A stretch of 64,000 nt of DNA from Polymorphobacter fuscus (GCF_011927825.1 NZ_JAATJI010000002.1:372001-436000); one strand, 5' to 3'; positions 1 to 9,935 are shown, counted from the stretch's first letter. Translations and numbers: made by a program. Notes: generated by a model not told the origin, from the letters alone.

Positions 1-803
1 CCGAGGCAAGCGAGAAGGGGGAGGCCAAGGCGCAGCTCGATTTCGGCGTGCTGGCGATCCTGGCGCTGCTTGCCGGCGTCTATATCAGCTTTGGCGGCCT
101 GTTCGCGATCGTGGCGCTGGCGGGCGCCGATGGAGTCACGGCATTCGGGGCGGCGCAACTGCTGGCCGGCCTGGCCTTTTCGCTCGGGCTGATCCTGGTG
201 CTGCTGGCCGGCGCCGAGCTGTTCACCGGCAACACGCTGCTGATCGTCGCCTGGGCGCAAGGCAAGGTGGCGATGGCGGCGGTGCTGCGCGCACTGGGTC
301 TCGCCTATGGCTTCAACTTCGCCGGGTCGCTGATCGTTGCCGCGATCGTCGTGGCTGCCGGCGTGCACATGGCGGGCGGCGGCGCCGTCGGTATCGCCGC
401 GCTCGAAATGGCCGATGGCAAGGCGAAGCTGGCGTTCGGCCCGGCGCTGGCGAGCGGCATCCTCGCCAACATGCTGGTCTGCCTCGCCGTCTGGCTTTCG
501 TTCGGGGCGCGCAGCGCTGCCGACAAGATCCTGGTGATCATTCCCCCGATCACGGCTTTCGTCTCCGCCGGGCTGGAACATTCGATTGCCAACATGTTCA
601 TCCTGCCCTTCGCCTGGGGCGTGAAGCAGTTCGCCGATCCCGGGTTCTGGACGATGACCGGCGCGACGGCGGCGCAATATGCAGCGGTCACGCCGTCTGC
701 ATTCATCGGCAATCTCGTTCCGGTGACAATCGGCAACATCATCGGCGGGTTCGCGGTGGGGGCAGGCTATTGGTTTGCCTATCTGCGTCCCCGGCCGCGG
801 TGA
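1..803 (+). CDS. Formate/nitrite transporter (FNT) family channel, 5' truncated
   Basis: Inner-membrane pentameric channel family moving small monovalent anions such as formate, nitrite or hydrosulfide. The frame is open from the first bases, so the start lies outside the window; 267 codons are visible, close to the usual 270-290 residues of the family. The protein is strongly hydrophobic with about six membrane segments and carries the FNT hallmark GLEHSIANM, whose histidine is the conserved central residue of the pore. The next gene, an FdhF/YdeP-type oxidoreductase, starts 42 bases downstream on the same strand with a strong Shine-Dalgarno, so the pair is probably one operon and formate is the most likely substrate (inference). 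Family call is firm; exact anion is not. Confidence 0.9.
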   Translation, partial: EASEKGEAKAQLDFGVLAILALLAGVYISFGGLFAIVALAGADGVTAFGAAQLLAGLAFSLGLILVLLAGAELFTGNTLLIVAWAQGKVAMAAVLRALGLAYGFNFAGSLIVAAIVVAAGVHMAGGGAVGIAALEMADGKAKLAFGPALASGILANMLVCLAVWLSFGARSAADKILVIIPPITAFVSAGLEHSIANMFILPFAWGVKQFADPGFWTMTGATAAQYAAVTPSAFIGNLVPVTIGNIIGGFAVGAGYWFAYLRPRPR

Positions 804-845
804 CCGGGCGATGAAAACGTCTTTTGCAGCGCGTAGGAGGTTTGG

Positions 846-3257
846 ATGAACGGCCCCAAGGACGAGCCCGAGATCGAGGATTATGACGGTCCGGCAGGTG
901 GCTATGGCTCGCTGGAATCGGTCGGTCGTTACCTGATCTCCGAACAGGTGCCCGACGCCATTGTGACCCTGGGGCATCAGAACAAGCCCGACGGCTTCAT
1001 GTGCGTGTCTTGCGCCTGGGCCAAGCCGGCCGAACCGCAACCGTTCGAATATTGCGAGAATGGCGCCAAGGCGACGGTGTGGGAGGTCACCCGCAAGCGC
1101 ACCGACCAGGCGTTTTTCGAGACGCACACGATGGCCGAGCTGGCCGACTGCCGCGACCACGACCTCGAGGAAGCCGGCCGGTTGACCATGCCCATGCGCT
1201 GGGATCCGGAAACCGACAAATATCGCCCGGTGACATGGCGCGCCGCCTTCGACGAGATCGGGGCCGAACTTGCGGCCTTGCAGGACGATCCCGACCAGAC
1301 GATCTTCTACGCCAGCGGCCGCGCCAGCCTGGAAGCCAGCTACATGTTCCAGCTGCTGGCGCGGCTGTACGGCACCAACAACCTGCCCGACAGTTCCAAC
1401 ATGTGCCATGAATCGACCAGCGTGGCGCTGCCGGAAAGCATCGGCGTGTCGGTCGGCACGGTGACGCTGCAGGATTTCGAGACGACCGAGCTGATGATCT
1501 ATCTCGGCCACAATGTCGCGACCAACGCGCCGCGCATGCTGCACCAGTTTCAGGACGCCAAGAAGCGCGGTGCGAGCATCATCAGCATCAACCCGCTGCG
1601 TGAGCGCGGGCTGGAGCGGTTCACCGACCCGCAATCTCCCAAGCAGATGCTGACACTGGGGGAGACGGTCATTTCGGATACCATCCTGCAGGTCGCGGTC
1701 GGCGGCGACATCGCCGCGCTGACCGGCATCTGCAAGGCGCTGGTGGACATGGACGACGCCTGCGAGCGCGTCGGCAAGGCCGGCCCGACCGACCGCGAGG
1801 CGTTGCTGGCCGAAACCGAGGACGACGGCGGCTTCAGCATCAAGGCCGGTGCCGCGGCGGCGACATCGCGGCGCGTCCTCGATCATGACTTCATCGCCGA
1901 ACACACCCAGGGGTTCGCGGCCTTTGCCGATTACTGCCGGGCTGCCGACTGGGCGGAAATCGAGCAGGTGTCACGGCTTTCGCGCGCCGAGCTCGAGGCG
2001 GTGGCCACCCAATATGCGGCGGTCGACAAGGTCATGGGCATTTACGGCATGGGCCTGACCCAGCACGTCCATGGCACCGAAACCGTCCAGATGCTGGTCA
2101 ACCTGCTGCTGCTGCGCGGCAATATCGGCAAATCCGGCGCCGGGATCTGCCCGGTGCGCGGCCATTCCAACGTCCAGGGCCAGCGCACGGTCGGGATCAC
2201 CGAAAAGCCCGAACTGGCGCCGCTCGACAGGTTGAAGGAACTTTACGACTTCGAACCGCCGCGGCACGAAGGCTATACGACGGTGACCGGCTGCGAGGCG
2301 ATGATCGACGGCAAGGTCAAGGCCTTCATCGCGCTGGGCGGCAATTTCACCCGCGCGGTGCCCGACATTCCGCGCGTCGAGGCGGCGTGGCAGAAGCTGC
2401 GCCTGACCGTGGCGATCGCCACCAAGCTCAACCGCAGCCATGTCGTCCATGGCGAAGTGTCGTATCTGCTGCCGTGCCTCGGCCGGATCGAGATCGACCA
2501 GCAGGCGACTGGCCCGCAGGCGGTGTCGATCGAAAGCAGCCTGGCGCAATTCCACGGATCGAAGGGCCGTGTCACGCCGGCGTCCCCCGATCTGTTGTCC
2601 GAACCCGCGATCATTGCCAATATCGCCGTCGCCGCATTGCCCGAAAACCCGAAGGTGCCGTGGCGCGAATGGACGGAAGATTATTCGAAAATCCGCAAGG
2701 CCATCGAGAAAACCTGGCCGGCAACCTTTGAAGGGCTCGATGCCGGCATGTTCACCCCAGGGGGCATAACCCGGCCGGTGGCGGCCCGCGAGCGCAAATG
2801 GAACACCCGCAGCGGCAAGGCGAATTTCCTGGTGCCGACCGGCATGTTCGCCGGCACGACCGAAAACTATGGCGGCGAGGGCGTGCTGCAGCTGACCACG
2901 GTGCGCAGCAACGACCAGTTCAACACCACGATCTATGGCTATCACGACCGGTTCCGCGGCGTGAAGGGCACGCGCATGGTGGTCTTCATGAACGCGGCGG
3001 ATATCGCGGCACAGGGCTTTGCCGATGAACAGCTTGTCGACCTGACGACCGCGATCGATGACGGACATCACCGCGTCGTGCGCGGGCTGCAGATCGTTCC
3101 CTACGACATCCCGCGCGGCAGCTGCGCCGCCTATTTTCCCGAAACGACGCCGCTGGTGCCGCTTCAGCACCATGACCTGCACGCCCACACCCCGGCCTAC
3201 AAGGCGATCCCGGTTCGCATATCGGCGTCGACGATGGTGAAGGAGCGGGCGGAGTGA
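846..3257 (+). CDS. FdhF/YdeP family molybdopterin oxidoreductase (formate dehydrogenase alpha-like)
   Basis: Predicted cytoplasmic molybdopterin-guanine-dinucleotide oxidoreductase of 803 residues, the usual length for the YdeP-type branch of the formate dehydrogenase H alpha family. N-terminal Cys53, Cys56 and Cys70 form a short Cys cluster expected to hold an iron-sulfur centre. The motif NMCHES places Cys187 at the position occupied by selenocysteine in E. coli FdhF, so this is a cysteine enzyme. The C-terminal part (about 630-790) fits the MopB molybdopterin-binding domain. An AGGAGG ribosome site lies at 837-842. No FeS beta subunit, membrane gamma subunit or fdhD is next to it, so the electron acceptor is unknown. 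E. coli YdeP is linked to acid resistance, so formate oxidation is likely from the FNT neighbour but not proved. Confidence 0.9.
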   Translation: MNGPKDEPEIEDYDGPAGGYGSLESVGRYLISEQVPDAIVTLGHQNKPDGFMCVSCAWAKPAEPQPFEYCENGAKATVWEVTRKRTDQAFFETHTMAELADCRDHDLEEAGRLTMPMRWDPETDKYRPVTWRAAFDEIGAELAALQDDPDQTIFYASGRASLEASYMFQLLARLYGTNNLPDSSNMCHESTSVALPESIGVSVGTVTLQDFETTELMIYLGHNVATNAPRMLHQFQDAKKRGASIISINPLRERGLERFTDPQSPKQMLTLGETVISDTILQVAVGGDIAALTGICKALVDMDDACERVGKAGPTDREALLAETEDDGGFSIKAGAAAATSRRVLDHDFIAEHTQGFAAFADYCRAADWAEIEQVSRLSRAELEAVATQYAAVDKVMGIYGMGLTQHVHGTETVQMLVNLLLLRGNIGKSGAGICPVRGHSNVQGQRTVGITEKPELAPLDRLKELYDFEPPRHEGYTTVTGCEAMIDGKVKAFIALGGNFTRAVPDIPRVEAAWQKLRLTVAIATKLNRSHVVHGEVSYLLPCLGRIEIDQQATGPQAVSIESSLAQFHGSKGRVTPASPDLLSEPAIIANIAVAALPENPKVPWREWTEDYSKIRKAIEKTWPATFEGLDAGMFTPGGITRPVAARERKWNTRSGKANFLVPTGMFAGTTENYGGEGVLQLTTVRSNDQFNTTIYGYHDRFRGVKGTRMVVFMNAADIAAQGFADEQLVDLTTAIDDGHHRVVRGLQIVPYDIPRGSCAAYFPETTPLVPLQHHDLHAHTPAYKAIPVRISASTMVKERAE

Positions 3258-3262
3258 CTTGC

Positions 3263-3286
3263 CCGGGCGCGCGATCGCGCGCCCGG
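3263..3286. terminator. 24-bp perfect palindrome between convergent genes
   Basis: The bases are a perfect GC-rich palindrome centred on GATC, lying six bases after the stop of the FdhF/YdeP gene and six bases before the stop of the convergent peptidase gene. It can form a strong hairpin in RNA from either strand. There is no U-tract, so it is a terminator-like or mRNA-stabilising hairpin by position only. Confidence 0.55.
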
Positions 3287-3291
3287 TGTCG

Positions 3292-4821
3292 TTACCAGGT
3301 CAGGTCGGCGAGCAACCCGGCATAGACTTCGATACCATCCCAGAGATTGCCGATTCGCAGATTCTCGTTCCGGGCGTGCTGGTTGTCGTCGTAGTTGGCG
3401 ATGCTGACGCCGACCATCGGCACTTTCAGCTGGTCGACGATCTCGGCGAAGGCCGAACTGCCGCCCATGATCGGCAGCTTGATGACGTCTTCGCCCGTTG
3501 TGCGGCCGATCGAGCCCGCCACCGCCACCGCGGCCGGCGTATCGAGCCGGGTCATCGTGGCGACGGCGCCGCCGTCATCCCAGTTCAGGCGCAGCACCTT
3601 GGGGTGGGCAAGGCGCGTCGCCGCATCGGGCGTGTCGCGCACGATGAACCAGCCCTGCCGGGTCAGATAGGCTTCGGTCAGCGCCTTGACGCGCGCCGGG
3701 GTCTGGCCGGGCGTCAGCCGGAAATCGACCGAGGCGCTGGCTTCGGTGGCGATTGCGTTGGCGGCGTTGGGGCCATCATCGCCGGCATGGATGGCGCGCA
3801 CGTTGAGCGTTGGCGACAGATAGCCATCGGCCAGGCGGGGCGGGCCGATGGTGCGGCCAAGGCCGAGCGCGGTCTTCAGTTCGGGCTCCACCGGCGGCAT
3901 GGCCGCGAGCGCTGCCTTTTCGGCAGCGGTCACCGGGGCCACGTCGTCGTAGAAGCCGGAAATCTTGATGTGGCCGGCATCGTCGCGCAGACTCATCACG
4001 AAATCGGCGATCATGACGGCGGGGCTGGGCGCCCAGCTGCCGTAATGGCCATCGTGCAGCGGCTTGTTGGGGCCATAGACCGTGGCGGCAAAGCTGGTGA
4101 TGCCCCGGTTGCCACCGTTGATCTGCTGGCGGCCGGACTGGTGCATCGGCCCGTCACCGAAGATCAGCAGGTCACCGCGCAGCAGCGCCAGATTCTGGGC
4201 AACGATCTTGGGGAAGTTCGGCGATCCCTGCTCCTCCTCCCCCTCGTACAGCAGTTTGATGTTCACCGTCGGCGCGATGCCGCTCGCCTTCAGGGCATCG
4301 AGCGCGCTGATCATCGCCTGGATTGGCGCCTTGTCGTCGCCCGCCGATCGGGCATAGATCCGCCAGTCGGGATCGATCGGTCCCTTGATGGACGCCAGGT
4401 CGCCGACGGGGGCGCTGGCCGGTGGCGCCGTCCGCAGGGTCGGGGTGAAGGGTGGTGACAGCCAGCCCTTCTGGTTGATCGGCTGGCCGTCGTAATGCGC
4501 GTAGAACACTACCGTCCGCTTCGCCCCCGGCGTCAGCCGCTCGGCATAGATCGAGGGCGGGGTGCCCGGCGCCGCGCGCAGCAGCTGGGTGCGAAAGCCG
4601 CGCTTCGCCAGCAGGGCCGAGATCGCCGTCGCATTGGTTTCGACGTCGGGGAGCGTCGTGGCGACATTGGGCATCGCCAGCATGGTGGAGAAGTCCTGCA
4701 GGATCTGGCGTTCATTGGCCTGTCGCCACTTGCGCACTTCGGCCTGGGGCGAGGCCGCGGCGGCCGGCAGGGCTGTCACCATGGCGCAACAGGACAGGAG
4801 AATCAGGATTTTGGGATGCAT
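3292..4821 (-). CDS. Secreted M20/M25/M40 family metallopeptidase
   Basis: Predicted zinc-dependent exopeptidase or dipeptidase acting outside the cytoplasm. The chosen ATG gives 509 residues beginning with a clear signal peptide (hydrophobic about 4-21, AAA cleavage region); the open frame continues upstream but without a plausible start. M20 landmarks are visible: VFYAHYDGQP (His109, Asp111), SAGDDK (Asp162/163) and YEGEEEQGS (Glu195-197), followed by a dimerisation domain and a C-terminal catalytic return with IMGGSSAF. It is convergent with the FdhF/YdeP gene and stands alone. Substrate cannot be read from sequence. Confidence 0.9.
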   Translation of the reverse strand: MHPKILILLSCCAMVTALPAAAASPQAEVRKWRQANERQILQDFSTMLAMPNVATTLPDVETNATAISALLAKRGFRTQLLRAAPGTPPSIYAERLTPGAKRTVVFYAHYDGQPINQKGWLSPPFTPTLRTAPPASAPVGDLASIKGPIDPDWRIYARSAGDDKAPIQAMISALDALKASGIAPTVNIKLLYEGEEEQGSPNFPKIVAQNLALLRGDLLIFGDGPMHQSGRQQINGGNRGITSFAATVYGPNKPLHDGHYGSWAPSPAVMIADFVMSLRDDAGHIKISGFYDDVAPVTAAEKAALAAMPPVEPELKTALGLGRTIGPPRLADGYLSPTLNVRAIHAGDDGPNAANAIATEASASVDFRLTPGQTPARVKALTEAYLTRQGWFIVRDTPDAATRLAHPKVLRLNWDDGGAVATMTRLDTPAAVAVAGSIGRTTGEDVIKLPIMGGSSAFAEIVDQLKVPMVGVSIANYDDNQHARNENLRIGNLWDGIEVYAGLLADLTW

Positions 4822-5172
4822 CGTCGCATCTTGCAGACGATGCCCGCCGGGGTCCAGCCCGTTTGCGGGCTTGCCCGTCAAAAGCCGGCGGCAAGCGTCA
4901 ATTCCAGGCGTCGCCGCCGGGGATTGCCCAGGATCATCGTCCGTCAGCTGGCGCGGCAGCCGCCGGCCATCGACGCGCACCGGCGTTGCCCGCGCGCCGA
5001 ACCGCCGCGCCGCTACGCGAATGTCGCCGAGACCGACAAAATTCGCAGTTTCCGTCAAAGGCAGGGCTTTGGCTGCCGCTTAGGATGGCGACAACGGCGC
5101 GACCGAATGATCCGCCCGACGCATCCAGCCAAGCCGACGTTCCAACCCATCCGTCCAGTCAGGGAGCAGACC
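4822..5172. other. Intergenic region without a convincing gene
   Basis: These 351 bases separate the divergent peptidase and wrbA genes. No frame carries a recognisable protein. On the minus strand a short stretch in one frame ending near 4877 reads LGNPRRRRLELTLAAGF followed by a stop, which looks like the C-terminal beta-strand of an outer-membrane protein, but it is preceded by stops in that frame. At most it is a decayed 3' remnant. The right end carries AGGGAG, the ribosome site of wrbA, at 5161-5166. Confidence 0.4.
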
Positions 5173-5859
5173 ATGACCAAGGTTCTCATCGCCTTTTATT
5201 CGCGCAGCGGGGTCACCGAGGCGCTGGCCCGCGCGATCGCGGACGGGGCCGCCGCCAAGGGTGCCGAGGTCCGCCTGCGCCGCGCCCGCGAGTTCGTGTC
5301 CGCCGAAACGATGGCACTGGCAACGGGCTGGGCGGAAGCGGCCGCGGCGATGAACGCCCGCCATGCGGCGCCGACCGAAGCCGACGCCGAATGGGCCGAC
5401 GCCATCATCTTCGGCTCGCCGACGCGCTTCGGCGGCGTCGCTGCCGAGCTCAAGGCCTATATCGACAGCCTGGGGGGCTTGTGGTTCCAGGGCAAGCTCA
5501 ACGGCAAGGTCGGATCGGCCTTCACCTCCTCGTCGACCGTCCATGGTGGCAATGAAGCCACGATCCTGTCGCTGTTCAATCCGATGGCGCATCTGGGCCT
5601 GGTCATCGTGCCGACCGGCTATGCCGATCCGGCGCTGTTTCGCGCCGGCACGCCCTATGGCGCGTCGTCGGTGTCGTGGAACGAAGCAACGCCGCCGACT
5701 GCCGACGACCTGGAGGTCGCCCGCTTCCAAGGTGGCCGCGTCGCCTCCATCGCCGGCGACCTTGCCGCCGGCCGCGCCAATGCCGCCCGCGACGCGGCCA
5801 TCGACGAGGCCGGGCGAGAAAGCTTTCCGGCCAGCGACCCGGCAGCCACGCTCGTCTGA
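5173..5859 (+). CDS. wrbA: NAD(P)H:quinone oxidoreductase, WrbA type
   Basis: Cytoplasmic FMN flavodoxin-fold enzyme that reduces quinones by two electrons, avoiding semiquinone radicals. The N-terminus VLIAFYSRSG is the phosphate-binding loop for FMN, and IIFGSPTRFGG matches the second FMN loop of the WrbA family. The start at 5173 has AGGGAG seven bases upstream and gives 228 residues. The C-terminus is about 25 residues longer than E. coli WrbA (198) and ends in a hydrophilic tail. It is a single gene flanked by longer gaps. Confidence 0.9.
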   Translation: MTKVLIAFYSRSGVTEALARAIADGAAAKGAEVRLRRAREFVSAETMALATGWAEAAAAMNARHAAPTEADAEWADAIIFGSPTRFGGVAAELKAYIDSLGGLWFQGKLNGKVGSAFTSSSTVHGGNEATILSLFNPMAHLGLVIVPTGYADPALFRAGTPYGASSVSWNEATPPTADDLEVARFQGGRVASIAGDLAAGRANAARDAAIDEAGRESFPASDPAATLV

Positions 5860-5987
5860 CCCCCGCGTGCGATGCCTTCGAGGATTGTCAGCCTTCATCG
5901 GTTCGGCCAAGCGGCGATCGTGCACCGTAACGACCGTTGTTCCCCGGCACGACATGGTGCCGACGGACTACGCCGCTGGAGGAGACC

Positions 5988-7991
5988 ATGAACGCACCGG
6001 TCGATCGACCCCATGGGATCGATCGCAACCTTGTCGGGCGATGGCAGGCGGAGGCGCTGCACGTGACCGGCGGCGACACGCCGGCGCGGGTGTTGACCTG
6101 CGCGGCAGCGGCGGCGCTGGCGGCGACCATTTTCTGGATCGACACTTTCACCAACATCACCGGCGCCGTCGCGGTCCTCTACGTGCTCGTCATCCTTCTG
6201 GCCGGCCGGGCGCTGGCGCGGCGCGGCATCATCGCCGTGGCGGCCGCGTGCATGCTGCTCGGCATTGCCAGCTTTGCGCGCAACCATGGCGCGTCGGCGG
6301 ATGCCGCGGCATGGCTGCGGCTGATCTTCAGCCTGGCGGCGCTGGCGGTGACGGCGGTGCTGACGCTGGCCAACATCGCTTCGACGCTGATCCTCAGCGC
6401 CCAGGCCCGGCTGCTCGATGTCACCGATGATGCGATCATCCTGCGCACGCCCGAAGGGCGGATCCTGTTGTGGAACCGGGGGGCCGAGCGGCTGTACGGC
6501 TGGACCGGCGACGCGGTGCTGGGGCGCGACGCCCGGACCCTTCTCGACAGCCGCTTCGACGTCGCCGACCGCGATTCGGCGCTTGCCGCGGGTAACCGAG
6601 ATGCCGCGCTTGCCGCGGCTGGCCGGGACATCGCGCTTGCCGCGGCGGGCGCCTGGCGCGGCGCGATCCACCAGCGCTGCCACGATGGCCGGATCGTCAC
6701 CGTCGATGCCCGCTGGCAGGTGCAGCGCGACCGGCACGGGGCGATCTCGACGATCCTTGAAACCCATACCGACATCACCGCCCGCAAGGCCGCCGATGCC
6801 GCGCTCGTCGCCAGTGAAAGCCGCTATCGCACCATCTTCGATACGCTCGCCGTCGCCGTCTGGGAACATGACCTGCGGCCGGTCAAGGCCGTCGTCGACG
6901 ATCTGCGCGCCCAGGGCGTCGCCGACATGGCGGCCCATCTCGAAGCGCATCCGGAGATCGTGGCCGCGACCCGCCGGCGCGTGCATATATCCGATGCCAA
7001 CGAAACCGCGGTGACGATGATGCGCGCCCCCGACAAACAGGCGGTGTTCCGCTATCTCGATGATTTCGTGCTGCCTTCGGACGCCGGCTTTCGCGGCTGC
7101 ATGGTCGCCATCGCCGAAGGGCGGCCGCGCTTCGAGACCCAGGCGCAGATCCGCACCATGGCCGGCGATGTCCTCGATGTCATCGTGGCGCTCACCTTCC
7201 CGCCGGCCGGCACCGGCCTCGAACGCGTCCAGGCGAGCATTTTCGACGTCACCGAGCGCAACCGCATGCAGGCCGCGCTCGATACCGCGCGCGAGGAGCT
7301 GGAACAGGCGATGCGCACCGCGACGCTCGGCGAAGTGTCGGTATCGATCGCCCATGAAATCAACCAGCCGCTGTCGGCCATCCGCACCTCCGCCGGCGCG
7401 GCGCGCCGCTGGTTGCTGCGCGACCCGCCGGCGCTGGGCGAGACCCGCACCGCGCTGGAAGACGTCATGGCGGCTGCCGAACATGCCGGCGAAGTCGTCA
7501 AGCGCGTGCGCGGCCTGCTGACCAACACCCCCACCGAGCGGCTGCCGGTGGCGATCGACGCCATGGTGGCGCACGCGGCCGAGCTGGTCGAGCGCGAGCT
7601 GGCCGCCGACGATGTCGCCATCGCGCTGCGGCTCGCGGCGCCAACGGCGGTCGTCCATGGCGACCGGGTGCTGCTGCAGCAGTGCATCATCAACCTTGTC
7701 GTCAACGCCAAGCAGGCCATGGCATCGACGGCGGACCGACGGGTGACCGTCGTCACCGCCATCGCCGATGGCCATGCCGTCATCGCGGTTCGCGACAGCG
7801 GGCCGGGGTTTGCCGACGCGCTTGTCGACAAGGCGTTCGACACCTTCTTCACGACCAAGTCGGACGGCATGGGGCTGGGCCTCGCCATCTGTCGGTCGAC
7901 GGTGCGGGCGCATGACGGCACCATCGGGGTCGGCGCCCGCCCGCCCGAAGGCGGCGCCAATATCGAGATCCGGCTGCCGCTGGCGGGGTGA
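5988..7991 (+). CDS. Membrane-anchored PAS sensor histidine kinase
   Basis: Sensor kinase of 667 residues. The N-terminus has about four membrane helices between residues 34 and 128, followed by a PAS domain (about 140-260), a second PAS-like domain (about 275-420), a short coiled coil, a HisKA dimerisation domain with the phospho-acceptor His456 in SIAHEINQP, and an HATPase domain with an N box (INLVVNAKQA) and the glycine motifs DSGPGF and GMGLGL. The start has GGAGGAG just upstream. The layout resembles FixL/DctB-type kinases. No response regulator gene adjoins it, so it is an orphan kinase here; the next gene is an AraC regulator with no receiver domain. The first PAS domain carries a 9-residue tandem repeat. 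Confidence 0.88.
   Translation: MNAPVDRPHGIDRNLVGRWQAEALHVTGGDTPARVLTCAAAAALAATIFWIDTFTNITGAVAVLYVLVILLAGRALARRGIIAVAAACMLLGIASFARNHGASADAAAWLRLIFSLAALAVTAVLTLANIASTLILSAQARLLDVTDDAIILRTPEGRILLWNRGAERLYGWTGDAVLGRDARTLLDSRFDVADRDSALAAGNRDAALAAAGRDIALAAAGAWRGAIHQRCHDGRIVTVDARWQVQRDRHGAISTILETHTDITARKAADAALVASESRYRTIFDTLAVAVWEHDLRPVKAVVDDLRAQGVADMAAHLEAHPEIVAATRRRVHISDANETAVTMMRAPDKQAVFRYLDDFVLPSDAGFRGCMVAIAEGRPRFETQAQIRTMAGDVLDVIVALTFPPAGTGLERVQASIFDVTERNRMQAALDTAREELEQAMRTATLGEVSVSIAHEINQPLSAIRTSAGAARRWLLRDPPALGETRTALEDVMAAAEHAGEVVKRVRGLLTNTPTERLPVAIDAMVAHAAELVERELAADDVAIALRLAAPTAVVHGDRVLLQQCIINLVVNAKQAMASTADRRVTVVTAIADGHAVIAVRDSGPGFADALVDKAFDTFFTTKSDGMGLGLAICRSTVRAHDGTIGVGARPPEGGANIEIRLPLAG
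6579..6659 (+). repeat. 27-bp tandem repeat, three copies, inside a PAS domain
   Basis: Three in-frame copies of a 27-base unit, each containing GCGCTTGCCGCGG, start at 6579, 6606 and 6633. They encode a repeated 9-residue unit of the form ALAAxxRDx within the first PAS domain of the kinase. The reading frame is kept, so the unit can expand or contract without breaking the gene. Confidence 0.8.
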
Positions 7992-8151
7992 CCCGCGGCG
8001 CCGGTTGCCGGCCTTGCCATGCGCCGGGCACCCTCAACCTGCGTATAGGTGCGCCAGCCGCAAGCACTAGCCGGCTTCAACCGCTGTTGAATGGCACGCG
8101 CGCTGCCGGCGCCTATGATCGGCGTGTCAGATCCCATCGAAAGGCGATGCC

Positions 8152-8691
8152 ATGCAGCAATCTTCGTCCCCCGACCTGCCGCCCGCAGGGGTGCTGGTCG
8201 CAGCGCTCCTAGTCGCCGATGTGCAGGCGGCGCTGGGCCGCGACAGCGCGATGGTCCGGCGCTGCCTGACCCAATTGTCCGGCCTGCTGGCGACCGGGCC
8301 CGCCGGCCATCGCCCCGCCGTCGATGCCCCGCGATCGGCCCCGGCCGCAACCGGCGGCCTCGCCAACTGGCAGGTCACCGCCATTACTGCGCATGTCGAG
8401 GCGCATTATCACCGGTCGATCGGTATTGCCGAACTCGCCGCGCTGGCCAACCTCAGCGAAGGCCATTTCTGCCGGTCGTTCAAGGCGCATTTCGGCCGGA
8501 CGCCGCATAGATATGTCGTCGCGCGTCGGGTTGCGCACGCCCAGCGGCTGATGGTGACGACGCATGAATCGCTCAGCTTGATCGCCTTCGGCTGCGGCTT
8601 CACCGACCAGGCGCATCTGACGCGCATCTTCCGCCGCGATGTCGGCGATACGCCCTCGGCCTGGCGGTCCCGGTCGCGCCCGGTGAATTGA
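8152..8691 (+). CDS. AraC-family transcriptional regulator
   Basis: A 179-residue DNA-binding regulator. The C-terminal half (about 80-175) holds the two AraC helix-turn-helix units: the first around [20 protein letters not shown], the second around [20 protein letters not shown]. The N-terminal 75 residues are too short for the cupin ligand-binding domain of full-length AraC proteins, so ligand sensing is not evident. It lies just upstream of an MFS exporter gene (27 bases), which makes that gene its most likely target (inference). Confidence 0.88.
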   Translation: MQQSSSPDLPPAGVLVAALLVADVQAALGRDSAMVRRCLTQLSGLLATGPAGHRPAVDAPRSAPAATGGLANWQVTAITAHVEAHYHRSIGIAELAALANLSEGHFCRSFKAHFGRTPHRYVVARRVAHAQRLMVTTHESLSLIAFGCGFTDQAHLTRIFRRDVGDTPSAWRSRSRPVN

Positions 8692-8717
8692 CGCTTTTTT
8701 CGGTGTACGGCAGCGGC

Positions 8718-9935
8718 ATGACAGGACAGGAACGAGTGACCGTGGGCGCCGCTGACGCAAATACCGATGCCGGCGGAGCGGGCCGGCCGCTGCCGCTGGC
8801 GCTGACCGGCGGCATGGCAGTCGCCGCCGGGGTCGCGGTCGCCAACATCTATTACAACCAGCCGATGCTGGGCGTGATGATGGCGGAGCTGCCGCATCCG
8901 GTGACCGCCTTCATCCCGACCGCGACGCAGCTCGGCTATGCCGCCGGGCTGTTCCTGCTGGTGCCGCTCGGCGACCTCTTCGAGCGCCGGCGCATCATCC
9001 TGTTCCAGTTCGGGCTGCTGGCGCTGGCGCTGGTCGCGGCGGCGCTGGCGCCCGATGCGGTGCTGCTGCTGGTGGCGTCGGTCCTGGTCGGCATCGCTGC
9101 CACCGTCGCGCAGCAGATCGTGCCGCTGGCGGCGCATCTCGCCCCGCCGGCGCAGCGCGGCGCGACCGTCGGCACGGTAATGGCGGGGCTTTTGTGCGGT
9201 ATCCTGCTCAGCCGCACGCTGGCGGGGTTCGTCGCGACCCATCTCGGCTGGCGCGACATGTTCTGGCTGGGGGTGCCGATGGCGCTGCTGGCCATGGCAC
9301 TGATGGCGGCGCTGCTGCCGCACAGCCGGCCGCAACCGACGCTCGGCTATACAGCGCTGCTCGCCTCGCTCGGTGGCCTGTGGCGCGAGTTTCCGGCGCT
9401 GCGGCTGGCGGCGGTTACCCAGGGCCTGTTGTTCGGTGCCTTCACCGCGTTCTGGACGGTTCTGGCGCTCTATCTCCAACAGCCCCGCTTCGGGATGGGG
9501 GCCGAGGTCGCCGGGCTGTTCGGCATCGTCGGTGCCGTCGGCATCGTCGCGGCGCCGATTGCCGGCCGCATCGCCGACCGCCGCGGTCCGCATCGCGTCA
9601 TTGCCCTGGGCGCCGCGCTGACCCTTGCCGCCTGGCTGATCTTCGGGCTGTGGATCGGCATTGCCGGGCTGGTGGTAGGGGTCATCATCCTCGATTTCGC
9701 CGTGCAGAGCGCGCTGGTCTCCAACCAGCACATCATCTTCGCGCTGCGGCCCGAGGCGCGGGCGCGGATCAACACGATCTTCACCGGCGCGATGTTCGTC
9801 GGTGGCGCCATCGGGTCGGCGGCGGCAACCGCGGCCTGGCAGGCCGGCGGCTGGAACCGGGTCGCCATGCTCGGTGCCGGCCTGGCGCTGGCGGCGACCT
9901 TGCTGCAGCTCGCCAGCCTGCGCCGGGCGCGCTAG
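8718..9935 (+). CDS. MFS transporter, DHA1-like exporter
   Basis: Inner-membrane secondary transporter of 405 residues with about twelve hydrophobic segments, the usual size for the drug:proton antiporter branch of the major facilitator superfamily. The segment [11 protein letters not shown] after the first helix is typical of the AraJ/YnfM-like group, and GDLFERRR matches the loop 2-3 MFS motif. The ATG at 8718 is preferred over an in-frame TTG at 8688 because it leaves the short non-hydrophobic leader typical of the group; a GTG at 8736 is also possible. It directly follows the AraC regulator. Substrate unknown. Confidence 0.85.
   Translation: MTGQERVTVGAADANTDAGGAGRPLPLALTGGMAVAAGVAVANIYYNQPMLGVMMAELPHPVTAFIPTATQLGYAAGLFLLVPLGDLFERRRIILFQFGLLALALVAAALAPDAVLLLVASVLVGIAATVAQQIVPLAAHLAPPAQRGATVGTVMAGLLCGILLSRTLAGFVATHLGWRDMFWLGVPMALLAMALMAALLPHSRPQPTLGYTALLASLGGLWREFPALRLAAVTQGLLFGAFTAFWTVLALYLQQPRFGMGAEVAGLFGIVGAVGIVAAPIAGRIADRRGPHRVIALGAALTLAAWLIFGLWIGIAGLVVGVIILDFAVQSALVSNQHIIFALRPEARARINTIFTGAMFVGGAIGSAAATAAWQAGGWNRVAMLGAGLALAATLLQLASLRRAR

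Noticed and set aside
5895..7913. A 672-codon minus-strand frame opposite the membrane kinase
   Set aside because: Product is Arg/Gly/His-rich without domains, while the plus-strand frame holds complete PAS, HisKA and HATPase motifs.
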